Source: Sorex araneus (taxonomy: Eukaryota; Chordata; Mammalia; Eulipotyphla; Soricidae). From it: DNA of 64,000 bases. Of this stretch, positions 45,926-57,258 are shown in pieces. Below the pieces are notes generated by a model, which saw only the letters and a list, made by a program, of their open reading frames with translations, did not search any database and was not told where the DNA came from. The translations under genes and the position numbers were made by a program. Positions within the stretch are counted from its first letter, which is position 1. Each line of letters opens with the position of its first letter. Location: assembly GCF_027595985.1 (NCBI RefSeq), contig NC_073313.1:80251994-80315993 (forward strand), given 5' to 3'.

Positions 45926-46600
45926 TTATGATTTTAATGAGGTATCATTCACATACCATTCTATTAATTTATGTAAAGTTCACAATTAAATGATTTTTAG
46001 TATATTCAGAGCATTATTAAACCATAGTTAATAGCATTTTCATTTAACCTCAATTAAACCTGTACTTATCTGCAGTTATTCATCATCTTTCTTCCTTACT
46101 CCAGCTATACACAATTGCTAATCACTTTATGCCTGCCATTTTGCCTATTCCAGACTTTATGTCTACATGACATTATACATGCACTGTAAAACATATATTT
46201 TTGTGACTTTTTATGTCATTCTTTCAAGATTTTTCAAATTGTAGCATATGTCAGTACTTCATTTAATAGTCCATCAAGAAGTTTTGTAAGTAAGCGTTTT
46301 ATCTTAAAATAATTTTAAAGTAACATAAGAGTTGCAAATTTAATAGATTTATTCCTTTACCCACTTTCAAGATGTTAATACATTGCATAATTAAGGAAAA
46401 TTCCAAGAAATAACACACCTTTTCCCTGTTCCAGTATACCAGCTTGCATTTGGTTCTTGTGTCCTCTGAATCTCTTCTTCATCTCTATTTTTCAGTTTTT
46501 TCTTGATAATGACACTGTTGAACATGAGACATTTTTTTAGAACTTCCTTAAATTTTGGTTTGACCCATGCTTGATTTTTCTCATGATCACACAGACATTA
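45926..46600 (-). mobile_element. Ancient L1M 3' region
   Basis: Plus-strand text resembles the reversed L1M 3' UTR: ATTTATGTAAAGTTCACAAT, CCATTTTGCCTATTCCAGAC, AAGTAACATAAGAGTTGCAA. Diverged. Confidence 0.55.
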
Positions 46601-47559
46601 TGTGTTATTTATAAAAGGTGTCACAGATAGGGTGCTGTTTCCTCTATATTATATCAAAAAGAAGGTGATAAGCACAATTTTGTTATTTTGTTCCTGCTCT
46701 TTACCTTGCTGAATACCATTACCCATGTGTCTTCATCTGAACTTGGCACTATGTGGGGTTTTGTTTGCAGAAGAATTCAGTATTTTCTCTCATTTAACTC
46801 AGTGAAGTGTAGGTTTAGTCTGTTCATAAGATTTGTGATGAAAGTCTTTGTGATGTTTTCTTCACAAATAAAACTTTATTTTGTTATTTTTGTTATGCAT
46901 TTCCCCTCTGATTTTAAGTCCATTACTAGCCTCAAGATGTCAATGCATCTTAACTTTTATTTTATTGTATTTTAGTATCATGATGCTTTTCTATCTATTT
47001 TCGTATGTTTAATAAAATTGAGGTAGTTACTAATATTGACATGAAAACAGCACACGTCTAACATAAGCCTTTTGTTTTATTACAGTGCATTTGTTATGGT
47101 GTTAAGCCAATGTCAGCACTGAATATGGTTTATAATTCTTTTTCTACCACAGTCTGGCAATATACATGCCAGTTTATTCAGTTCAGCAGTGTCCTTATTG
47201 TACTTAGTATTTTCTCTAGAAAACCCTGCTTATATCCTTTAATAAATAAGGAAGTCACTGGTCTGATTGAATACTTTTGCTCTCTGATTATAAACGTCAA
47301 CATACAGAATTTTACTTTAAGCAATAATTCTGAAGGCAATATAATTTTAAAATTTTCATTAGTGTCCATTTTAAGAATTTGTTTGTTTTAAAAAGTAGTC
47401 TCTTTAATTTGATTTGAAAACAATGGTAGTAGGTATGGCATAGGCCCTGGCTGATCAACACCAGACTTGGCAACTGTTCTCTACTCCTTCCTCCTAAGCA
47501 TTAGTCTCTAGAGTTAAGTCAGGTCACTTTACACAGAAATCCTTCCAAGTTTGCAACAC

Positions 47560-48870
47560 AGAATCTGAAATTCACCCCCTCCAGTTTAAATTCCACAGTT
47601 TTTTTATCAGTAGGCACTAAAGTGTCTAGACTTTACTCAGCATTTACTACCTCATATTTTTTTGCTCCAGCTAGGAAATGGGTTCAATCATATTGAGTTT
47701 TTGGAAGGGGAGGTTATTTCTAACTCCCCATCCAATAAAAAACTGAGAGCTGTGGAATTTAGATAATTCTAATTCAAAGCCATGTTTTTTCACCAAAAAT
47801 ATGATAGGCTCACTTGCTTTTCAGAGCAACTGTGGGCATCCTTCCATGCATACACACAACACACACACATATATACACACTGTAGAGCCCTCTGTCCATC
47901 ACAATCTTCTTAGGTATCGTTATACAAGGAGACAGTGTGGGTAAAAGCTTCAGTAAAATGTCAAGTGGCTAATTGTGCTGAGTATTGAGAATTCAAGATG
48001 CAGACACATGACATAATTTTCCAAAGTGTGTTTTAATAATTCTGGAAACCTACAGAATTTGGATCCTTGAGGAAAGGGAAAGTGACTCTAGTGAGAATAG
48101 AAGTTGGAACCTGGTTCTTAGTTCTTTGCCAGGAGTACATTCTATGCTGCCTTCTGCCTTAGTTTCTTGGAAATTGTACTCATTTGATATATCTCCACTT
48201 CAATGTGAATTATGAAATACCACATATTTTTGTTGTAAAAATTTCCATCTCTTTTTCCAGCTGCTATAATGATTTTTTCTTTGCTGAGAATTTGCTCCTC
48301 ATTCTATGTGATTTCTTATTATGTGCAAAGTAAGTAAAACTAGCCCCCTCACCCCAGTTCTTTAGTGTTAAGTCACTTCTAGGAGTTTCTGAGAGGCATC
48401 TGTTATGTTTCTGGGAAATAGTCACATTTGGCGGAGTGACCTTTCTGTTAGTCTCACTGAGAGTTAGCTCTATTACCTCATGTGAACATGAACTATTACA
48501 GCTGGAATGCTGGTATAATATACTAATCACACATTTCTTCTTTAGCATTCCCAAGCTCATTGCTTTGTTTAGACTTATGGGAAGCTCATGTTTCTTTGCA
48601 ACATCTGGGCTGTGAAACATTTATTTTGTCCTAGAATAAATGTGTCTGTGAGTTAATATCAGGGGTATGTTTTCTGAAAAAAAAAATGCTAATCACAGTT
48701 GGGTCCACTATGAAGCTTGCTAGCACGAAAGCCCTCATAAAACCAGATCAGCCTATGGGAATGATTTACAGTGTTATCCAAGCACTTCCACATTACTTGC
48801 ATACTCTTGTGCTGGCAATGTTATCAGAAGGCATAGGTCACATTGCAGCTGTCAATGAAACAGTCTGAAT
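47560..48870. other. Unit-3-specific non-coding sequence
   Basis: No counterpart in duplication unit 1 and no repeat recognised apart from a short (AC)n near 47,850-47,880. No convincing coding frame. Confidence 0.4.
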
Positions 48871-49239
48871 GAATGTGTGTCTTTCTATAGCCTACTGAGC
48901 ATTTGTAGTTGAGCTACATGTGTAGAATCCTCCCAAGTATGCTTTCTAGGCTAATCTATTTACCCTCACATATTTATTGTTGAACAGGGAATCTCCCCAC
49001 TAGCTATAACTGTCACTGCCCCGTTTATGTGCTACAAGTTGCGGTTCCTGGAAGTGTTCCCCTTCAAACATTTTGGAACTCAAAAAGAAAAAAAGGTCTT
49101 GCATCAAGCCAACAGTTATGTGTACCCAGGGGAAAATGTGCCTGCATGTGGTGGATCTGCTGTTGCAATCTTAGTCTGTTCATTACTGTGGGCCAGTGAA
49201 CGGTGACCTCTGATCAAGTTACCTCTTCACCTTGATATC

Positions 49240-49350
49240 TGTAGCACTGTAGCACTGTCCTCCCATTGTTCATCGATTTGCTCAAGTGGGCAACAGTAAC
49301 ATCTCCATTGTGAGACTTGTTGCTACTGGTTTTGACATACAGAATATGTC
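49240..49350 (-). mobile_element. RTE-tailed SINE, 5'-truncated
   Basis: Reverse tail GTTCATCGATTTGCTCAAGT after a TAGCACTGTAGCACTG tail repeat, then the GTGAGACTTGTTGCTACTGG box. Confidence 0.82.
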
Positions 49351-49520
49351 ATAGATAGGAATTTAGATCATAGGCACGTGTATACCCCTCATACACGGTG
49401 AGATAATCAACCATAATAACTCACAGAGTTATCTCCCTTATTCCATTGAAGGACCAGGGTATTGAATTACTTCCAGGGCACATGTCCCTCCAGTGATCAA
49501 TCCCCCCTTTATTTTCTGTT

Positions 49521-49610
49521 TTTTTTTCCTTTTTGGGTCACACCCGGTGATGCACAGGGGTTACTCCTGGCTCTGCACTCAGGAGTTAGTCCTATTGCTC
49601 CAGCCCCTCC
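49521..49610 (-). mobile_element. Internally deleted poly(A) SINE
   Basis: Reverse SINE ends are present (TTTTTGGGTCACACCCGGTG and CTATTGCTCCAGCCCC), but the middle ~75 bp are missing between GGAGTTAG and TCCTATTG. Confidence 0.8.
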
Positions 49611-49804
49611 TTTCCCCATTTTTAACAGGGCTTTTGGATTTCATCTTGTTGATCTTTGTGAGTACTTTATATATCTTGGATATTAAACCCTTATCTGATA
49701 TGTTGAATGAAAATGTTTTTCCAATTCAGTTGTGCAGTCTTTTAGTTTTAGCCCGTGTTTCTTTGGCCATGCAGGAGCTCTTTAATTGTATGTAGTTCCC
49801 TGGA
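49600..49804 (-). mobile_element. L1 ORF2 fragment
   Basis: Reversed ORF2 sequence (GATATTAAACCCTTATCTGA, TGCAGGAGCTCTTTAATTGT), not contiguous in L1 coordinates with the next segment. Confidence 0.6.
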
Positions 49805-49998
49805 TTATTTTATCTCACATATTCCATGAGCAGGGGATGTGTTTCTATTTCCTTGTATCCTCTTTAATTCTTGAAGTAGCATTTTGCAGTTTTCTTTGTA
49901 TAGGTCCTTTACCTCCTTAGTTAAGCTGATTCTGAGGTACTTGGTTTTCTGAGGTATGGTTGTGAACGGGATTGCCTTTGCCTTTTTCACATCACTTT

Positions 49999-50169
49999 TT
50001 TTTTTCTTTTTGGGTCACACCCGGCAATGCACAGGGGTCATTCCTGGCTCATGCACTCAGGAATTACCCCTGGCAGTGCTCAGGGGACCATATGGGATGC
50101 TGGAATTCGAACCCGGGTCAGCCGCATGCTAGGCAAACGCCCTCCCCTCTGTGCTATCACTCCAGCCCC
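49999..50169 (-). mobile_element. Young poly(A) SINE with TSD
   Basis: Full reversed SINE flanked by TCACATCACTTT (49,987-49,998 and 50,170-50,181), inserted in the inverted L1 arm. Confidence 0.93.
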
Positions 50170-50515
50170 TCACATCACTTTCTTCTCTCTCATTATTTGC
50201 TTATACGACAGTCATGGACTTTTGGGTATTGATTTTATAGCCTGCGACTTTACTATACAAGTTTATTGTTTCTAAGAGTTTCTGAGCAGAGGCTTTAGGG
50301 TTCTCTAAATATAGTTTCATATCATCAGCAAATAGTGAGAGTTTGATTTCTTCTTTTTCTATTTGGATGCCCTTATACAGATTCAATGTGATCTCTATAA
50401 AGATACCCATGACACTCTTCAAAGAAATTGATCAAACACTCCTGAAATTCATATGGAACAACAAGCTCCCTCTAATAACTAAAGCAATTCTTGGAGGGGG
50501 AGAAGATGGGGAAAG

Positions 50516-52698
50516 TATAATCTCCCACGGTAGTCAGGGGAAGCCCTGGCGACTCTCCCCCTCGACACCCGGGTTTGGTTGGTCTCTGACCGCTCCCCCA
50601 GCCAGGGCGGCCCAGGCCACAGCGCAGACGGAGGAGGATACAAGAGCCAAGCTGGTTGATTGATCAGTTGCCGTTTATTCTATTCTCTCCACGCACCTGT
50701 TCCAGTCTCTCTTATCCCCCCATTCTAGTCTCACACTGCCCCTCTTCCCATCTCCTCCTGTCTCTCCCACTCATCTCTCTGTGCTCCATCTTGCTCCCTG
50801 CTCTCTCTTCCAACTCCTTCAACTCTCTCTCCCCAACTCCCTAGTTCAGGGGAAGATGCTACACCCAGTCCAGCAGCAAAATCAACATAAGAAAACCTTT
50901 CCTGGCTGCCCATCAAGCTTAAGGTCAGAAACACCACCTAGGGGTGTTCCTCTTCTCCTTAGTCCAATAACTTAATTAACATCTTAATATTAGTTTTTTT
51001 GTAAGGACACAGTAAGAGATACATTGAGGATTATAGGGCAGCTCCCCTGGGAACATCTTGCCACAGACTCAGACTACAGTACTCAGGCCATATTAATGAT
51101 TCCTACCTCTAGCAGCATCCGAATCTAGTTATTACTTTTTGGATCATGACAGAATTTGTCCAAGACTATGCTCTTAACTTATATTTAAGCATTATGACAC
51201 TTTAGCCAGGCCCATCTTGATGCCAGTGTAGCACATAGCTCATCACTTGCCCTGATCCATCCAGTCCCTCGTCGGGATCCTGCTTTTGAGGGTGCTAGAA
51301 AGTTAGGGCAACTGAGGCTTAAGTCGAGAGAACAGATGCCCAGGAGGTAAATATCACTGTGTGTCCATTAACTCCCAAGTTACAAAAGCATAGTGTTAAC
51401 TGTCTTCTTGTGCCCATACAAAAAGGACATTGCTCTTTTTTTTCTTTTTTTTTAATTTATTTTTTTATTAGTGAATCACTGTGAGGGTAAAGTTACAGAT
51501 TTATACATTTTTGTGCTCATGTTTCCCCCATACAAAGTTCGAGAACCCATCCCTTCACCAGTGCCCATTCTCCACCACCAGTAAACCCAGCATCCCTCCC
51601 ACTCTCCCCAGTCCCGTCTCCCCCCACCCCACACTGCCACTATGGCAGGGTATTCCCTTTTGTTCTCTCTCTCTGATTAGGTGTTGTGGTTTCCAATAAA
51701 GGTGTTGAGTGGCCATTGTGTTCAGTCTCTAGTCTACATTCGGCACGCGTCACCCTTCCCCCGCATGACCTCCCACCACATTTTACCTGGTGTTCCCCTC
51801 TCTGAGTTGCCCAGAATGAGAGACCAGCCTCCAAGCCATGGAGACAGCCTCCTGGTACTTATTTCTACTATTCTTGGGTGTTAGACTCCTATTCTATTAT
51901 TCTATATTCCACAGATGAGCGCAATCTTTCTATGTCTGTCTCTCTCTTTCTGACTCATTTCACTTAGCATGATACTTTCCATGCTGATCCACTTATATGC
52001 AAAATTCATGACCTCCTTTTTTCTAACAGCTGCATAGTATTCCATTGTATAGATGTACCAAAGTTTCTTCAGCCAGTCATCTGTTCTAGGGCACTCGGGT
52101 TTTTTCCAGATTCTGGCTATTGTAAACAGTGCTGCGATGAACATATAAGTGCAGATGTCACTTCGACTATACTTTTTTGCTCCTCTGGGATATATTCCCA
52201 GCAGTGGTATTGCTGGGTCAAATGGAAGCTCAACCTCTAGTTTTTTGAGAATCGTCCATATTATTTTCCAAAAGGGCTGAACTAGTTGGCATTCCCACCA
52301 GCAGTGTAGAAGGGTCCCTTTCTCCCCACATCCTCTCCATCCTCTCCAACAGTGGTTGCTTTTGTTCTTTTGGATGTGTGCCAGTCTCTGTGGTGTGAGG
52401 TGGTATCTCATGGTTGTTTTGATCTGCATCTCTCTGATGATTAGTGATGTAGAGAACTTTTGGCCATTCGTATCTCTTCTTTGGGAAAGTTTCTGTTCAT
52501 TTCTTCACCCCTCTTAATTAGCTATGCAAATTACTTAAGGAGTAGAGAAAAACAATATTTACAAGTTAACAGAGCACAAAGAAAGAAGTTACAATTAAGC
52601 ACAGATGAATGGGAGCACTGTGATGGGAGTAACCCAATAAACCTAAGCTTCCTGTTGCAAGGCAGAAAGGACAAATCCAAATTATTCTACAGCGGAGC
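50516..52698 (-). mobile_element. Probable solo LTR of an endogenous retrovirus, with nested L1
   Basis: On the minus strand the element has a U3-like part, then AATAAACGGC (plus-strand 50,670-50,679, GCCGTTTATT), then a GC-rich R/U5-like end near 50,520-50,640. That layout fits an LTR of about 1.1 kb. It splits a plus-strand L1 ORF2. It is itself split by a reversed 5'-truncated L1 at 51,438-52,535. No gag, pol or env coding was found, so it is read as a solo LTR. Family not recognised. Confidence 0.6.
51438..52535 (-). mobile_element. L1 3' end with the longest intact ORF2 C-terminus
   Basis: Minus-strand frame 51,902-52,429 is open for 175 codons and encodes the ORF2 C-terminus ([18 protein letters not shown] … [20 protein letters not shown] … [20 protein letters not shown]), followed by the second-type 3' UTR. 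The unbroken frame suggests a recent, 5'-truncated insertion. This L1 type differs from most others in the window. Confidence 0.88.
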
Positions 52699-53761
52699 AT
52701 TACCTTTCCCAACTTAAAACTGTACTACAAAGCAGTAGTAATTAAAACAGCATCGTATTGGAACAAAAACAGACCCACCGACTAGTGGAATAGGATTGAA
52801 CATCCCTGTTATGAGCATATAATCTTTGATAAGGGAGCAAGAGATGAGAACTAGAGCAAGGAAAGTCTCTTTAACAAATTGTGCTGGCCAAGGGCCAGGA
52901 AGATTACACCATAGTTGGAAGCCTGCCTCATCAGCGGAGGGAGAAGGCAGCTGGAATAGAGAAAAGATCAATAAGAAAATGATGGTTGCAGGGATCAGTC
53001 AGGAAGGGAGATGTGTGCAGAAAGTAGATAAAGGACCAAACATGATGATCTCTCAGTGTCTGTGTTGCAAACCATAATGCCCAAAAATAGAGAGAGAGTA
53101 TGGGGAATATTGTCTTTCATGGAGGCAGGGTGAGGGTGGGAAAGGGGGGTACACTGGGGATATTAGTGGTGGGGAATGCGCACTGGTGGAGAAATGGGTG
53201 CTTGATCATTGTGTGATTTTAACTCAAACATGAAAGCTTGTAATTGTATCTCACGATGATTCAACCAAAAAAATGGTGCTGGCAAAACTGCACAGCTACA
53301 TGCAGAAAATGGGCGCAGACCTCTACCTAACACCATGCACAGAAGTCATATCAAAATGGATTAAAAACCTCAAGATCAGAACAGAATCCATAAGGTATAT
53401 TGAAGAAAAGGTTGGCCAAACCCTCTACAACATTGAAGCTAAAGGTAGCTTCAAGGACAAAATGCCACTGACCAAACAAGTGGAAACAGAGACAAATAAA
53501 TGGGACTATCTTAAACTAAGAAGTTTCTGCACTTCAAAAGGAACAGTGACCAGAATACAAAGACAGTCTACAGAATGGAAACGGATGTTTATCCAATACC
53601 CCTCGAATAAGGGGTTAATATCAAGTATATACACGGCACTGTTTGAATTCTACAAGAAGAAAACATCCAATCTCATAAGAAAATGGGGAGAGGAAATGAA
53701 CAGAAACTTGCTCAAAGAAGAAATCTGAACGACCAAAAGTCACATAAAAATGCTCCTCATC

Positions 53762-55205
53762 AATAATTGTAATTTCACAAAGTAAGCCTCGGAGACTGCT
53801 GCTGTGATGCATGTTACATTTGGTGACCCAGAGCTGCCTCCCTATCTCCCCACCTCCCCAGATCTCCCCAACAGAGACACAGAGATACGGGGAAATGGGG
53901 AGGCTGGGGAACACAGTCTGATGGTGAAAATGGCCCGTTTAATGCAGAGTTGCTAGCATACTTATAGAGCATCTGAAGGGGGTGTGAGGTAAGGACAGGT
54001 GTGATTGGTCATTTACATAAACATTGGCAGAGTAAATTCTCTTGGGGAGATCAACTCAAGAAGACACTCTGGGGGCTGGAGCAATAGCACAGCGGGTAGG
54101 GCATTTGCCTTGCAAGTGGCCTACCCGGGTTCTATTCCCAGCATCCCATATGGTTCCCAGAGCACTGCCAGGAGTAATTCCTGAGTGTATGAGCCAGGAA
54201 TAACCCCTGTGCATCGCCGGGTGTGACCCAAAAAGAAAAAAAAATAACAACGAAGAAGACACTCTGTCTCCCAGGGACATCTACATTGCTTTTATCTTTG
54301 CTCTAGTTGTATAACTTATCAATCCTTGCAGTTGTTTGGATAAACGCAGTAAGAGACAAAGATCCCAACAATCCAACAATTAGTTATCTGGGCTGAGAGC
54401 AAGCAAGGCTTTTAACACTTAGTTCTCTGGGCTTTGAGGGCAAGCAAGGATTTTACCGTAAATCCCAGACTAAGTCCTCAGGACAGTTCAGCTAGTCCTT
54501 CATCTTGGGGGTCCTGTCTCTTTCAAGACCATGCATTTATGCTTTCTAGAATGTCCCATTTCAATGTCGGGTAGCTTTGCCACTCGCCCTGGTTCCATCC
54601 CAGTCCCATGGCAGGGACACCTCCATTTTGGGGTGTTAGGAACTACAAAAACTGAGTCCTGAGTTAAGTAATTAATTATGACCATATAATTATGCCCAGG
54701 AGCAGATACATTTCAGAGTTAGTCAACTCCCAAATATTAGGAGCATAGCATTAATGGTATTTCTGTGTTTTACAAAAATACATTGCTCTATAGTAAAATA
54801 TAAAAAGGCTATATCGAAAATAGAAAAGCAGGTACAAATATACAGCGCTTCGAATACAAAGCAGTACAAATACAAGCTCAGAATTACCAGAAAGGTTTGG
54901 CTTACAAGTAATCAAGACTGAGTTGGGGAACTGTGACAATGAGAGGTAAAATACAAGGGAAAGGTTAAAGATAAACTAAGTTAGGGATGCTAGCAAGAGC
55001 ATGTTAAACTTCTCTGGAAGGAAGAAAGGGGTCAATTCACTGATGAAGCCTAAAACACTTAGGGTCAATATCCAACACAAAGGAAAGGTTGAAGATAGAC
55101 TTTAACCAAATTAGGGATGTTAACAAGGGCATGATAAGCTTCACTGGCAGGAGGAAAGGGCAATTCACCGGTGAAGCCTAAAACACTTTGGGTGGATATT
55201 CAACA
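53762..55205 (-). mobile_element. LTR-type element (related copy at 62,250)
   Basis: The reversed CCCGTTTAATGCAGAGTTGC segment has the look of an LTR poly(A)/R boundary (ATTAAACGGG on the minus strand). Its inner part (ATTCTCTTGGG, CACTCTGTCTCCCAGGGACA) matches 62,460-62,525. The distal third contains a ~125-bp tandem duplication (CTTCTCTGGAAGGAGGAAAG-like and GTGAAGCCTAAAACACTT, at ~54,950-55,070 and ~55,080-55,200). No coding capacity seen. A SINE is inserted at 54,072-54,252. Confidence 0.55.
54072..54252 (+). mobile_element. Young poly(A) SINE with 14-bp TSD
   Basis: Canonical copy flanked by AAGAAGACACTCTG at 54,058-54,071 and 54,253-54,266. Confidence 0.95.
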
Positions 55206-56446
55206 ACTAATCATCAGGGAAATGCAGATGAGATATCATCTCAATCCACAGAGATTGGCACACATCCAAAAGAGCAAAACCAACCGGTGTTGGCATGAAT
55301 GCGGGGAGAAAGGGACTCTCCTTCACTTCTGGTGGGAATGTTGACTGGACATTTCTCAAAAACTAGAAATTGAGTTCCCATTTGACCCAGCAATACCACT
55401 TCTGGGGAAATATCCTGGAGAGGCAAAAAAGTACAGTAGAAATCACATCTGCACGTGTATGTTTATGGTAGCACTATTTACAATAGCCAGAATCTGGAAA
55501 AAAAACCCAAGAGCCCAAGAACAGATGACTAGTTAAAGAAAATTTGGTATATCTACAAAATGGAATATAATGCAGCTGTTAGAAAAAAATGAAATCATGA
55601 AATTGCAAATAAGTGGGTCAATATGGAGAGTATCATGCTAAGTGAAATGAATCAGAAAGAGAGGGACAGACAAAGAATGACTGCACTCATTTGTGGACCA
55701 AAAAGTAACATAATGGGAGACTAGCACCTAAGATCAGGAGGATTGCACCATGGCTTGGAAATCGATCTCATGTGCTGGGGGAAAAGGTAGCTGGGATGGA
55801 GAAAGGAGCACTAAGTAAATGATGGTTGGAGGGATTTCTTGGTATAGTAGATGCATGCTGAAGTTAGAGTATGGACCAAACATGGTGGCCGCTTGATACC
55901 TGTGTTGCAAACCATAGCACCCAAAAGGACAGAGAGAGTAAGAGGGAATGTGCCTGTCACAGAGGTAGGGGTGGGAAGGGTGGTGGTAGGGGGAGGTATA
56001 CCGGGAACATTGGTGATGGAGAACGGGCACTGGTGGAGGGATGGGTACTTGAACATTGTTTGACTGAAACTCATTCATGAAAGTTTGTAAGTCTGTAACT
56101 GCACCTCACAGTGATTCATTAAAATTTTAAAAAAATCCTTCTATAAAGTCAGATCTGTGGGCCATATCTTCATTTCTATTTTCTTTGGCCATTTATTATT
56201 CTCTTACTGTATTTTTATATCCTGCATATAAAAAAGAAATTGTCACTGTTCCATTATACCTGTCTTCACTCATTATGATACCCTCTAGTTACATATGTAT
56301 AACAGAAAACTACTTAATTTTGTCCTTTTAAAAGATACATTGTATTCCCTTGTGTAAATATACCAGATCTTATTCATTCATTCATCTATATTTGATTATT
56401 TTGGTTGTTTCTATATCTTGGCTGTTTTACTAAGTACTTAAATTGA

Positions 56447-56885
56447 CATCACTGTATCACTGTCATCCCATTGTTCATCGATTTGCTCGAGCAGGCACCA
56501 GTAACGTCTTCATTTGTCTCTGTTGCATGCTAGTATAGTCCAATGGCATCTGCTCGCTCCAGGAACATGAAGAGCACATTGTTGTTACTGTTTTTGGCAT
56601 ATCAAATATGTCACAGGTAGCTTGCCAGGCTCTGCCATGCGGAAAAAAACAATAAAAATATAATAAAATAATAATAAAAATTAAAATAAAGGGGCCACAC
56701 GGCCACAAATGAGGCTGCGCTCTCCAGGAAAATTGTGTCACTCTCTTCCAGGAGCTTTGTTTTAGCGTCTCTGGATCTTGGCGGGTGAGTTTGTGGGTAT
56801 GACTGCCAACCCAAGCTACTGGAAAACTGGTGATCTGGGCCTCCTCCTCCCAGGTCCTCCTCCACCCAGAAATTGACATAAGTGT
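56447..56885 (-). mobile_element. RTE-tailed composite with an extended RTE segment
   Basis: On the minus strand, an unrelated 5' part (56,885-56,700) and an AT-rich tract (56,645-56,690) precede the SINE box GCCAAAAACAGTAACAACAA. Then comes ~60 nt (56,512-56,572) of RTE ORF-end sequence (GAGCGAGCAGATGCCATTGG) that standard copies lack, and last the common tail. It joins SINE sequence to a longer piece of the RTE 3' end. Confidence 0.75.
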
Positions 56886-57090
56886 GCATATACCCTTTTA
56901 AATTTATGTTTTTGTGTTCTTAGAATATATATCAAAAAGTGGTTACATTGGGTTATTTGGGAGTTCTGTTCTTACTTTTTAGAGAAATCTCCATATTGGT
57001 TTCCATAGAAGTTGAGCAGGAGAACATTCCCACCAACATTGAATGAGGATTACTTTCTTACCCCATACCAATATTGGTTATTTATAGACC

Positions 57091-57258
57091 TTTTTTTGGT
57101 TTTTGGGTAACACCTGACGATGCACAGGGTTTACTCCTGGCTCATGCACTCAGAAATGACTCTTGGTGGTGCTCGGGAAGCCATATGGGATGCTGGGATT
57201 CGCACCCAGGTCAGCCACATGCAAGGCAAATGCCCTACCTGCTGTGATATCGCTCCAG
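57091..57258 (-). mobile_element. Poly(A) SINE with TSD
   Basis: Reversed SINE flanked by TTATTTATAGAC (near 57,079-57,090 and 57,262-57,275). Confidence 0.9.

Larger units (their letters stand above)
42190..49225. repeat. Segmental duplication, unit 3
   Basis: Collinear with unit 1 (27.2-32.9 kb). Matching blocks: 42,190-43,060 and 43,310-43,935 (CSNK2A1-like 3' UTR and flank); 46,610-47,310 (TAGCCTCAAGATGTCAATGC versus TGGCCTCAAGATGCCAGTTC at 31,084); 47,400-47,560; and 48,880-49,225 (TACTGTGGGCCAG at both). Positions 47,560-48,870 have no counterpart in unit 1. RTE and L1 insertions occupy 43,938-46,600. Confidence 0.78.
49805..53265. mobile_element. Twin-primed (5'-inverted) L1, later disrupted
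   Basis: Positions 49,805-50,375 are reversed ORF2. On the minus strand they run from the FADD-like segment ([17 protein letters not shown]) to a point just before the sequence that resumes in the plus sense at 50,376 (TTATACAGATTCAATGTGAT). About 35 bp are missing at the switch. This is the hallmark of twin priming. The plus part continues to 50,515, is split by an LTR insertion (50,516-52,698), resumes at 52,699 and ends in the L1 3' UTR and tail near 53,265. A SINE sits in the inverted arm. Confidence 0.82.
53268..56130 (+). mobile_element. L1 ORF2 C-terminal half and 3' UTR, split by an LTR
   Basis: Positions 53,273-53,728 encode 151 open codons of late ORF2 (LYLTPCTEVISKWIKNLKIR … QSTEWKRMFIQYPSNKGLIS). 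After the LTR (53,762-55,205) the ORF2 end resumes (AACTAATCATCAGGGAAATG) and continues into the 3' UTR, ending AGTGATTCATTAAAATTTTA near 56,130. Confidence 0.85.

Noticed and set aside
51902-52429. Active L1
   Set aside because: The 175-codon frame is only the ORF2 C-terminus of a 5'-truncated copy; endonuclease and RT domains are absent.
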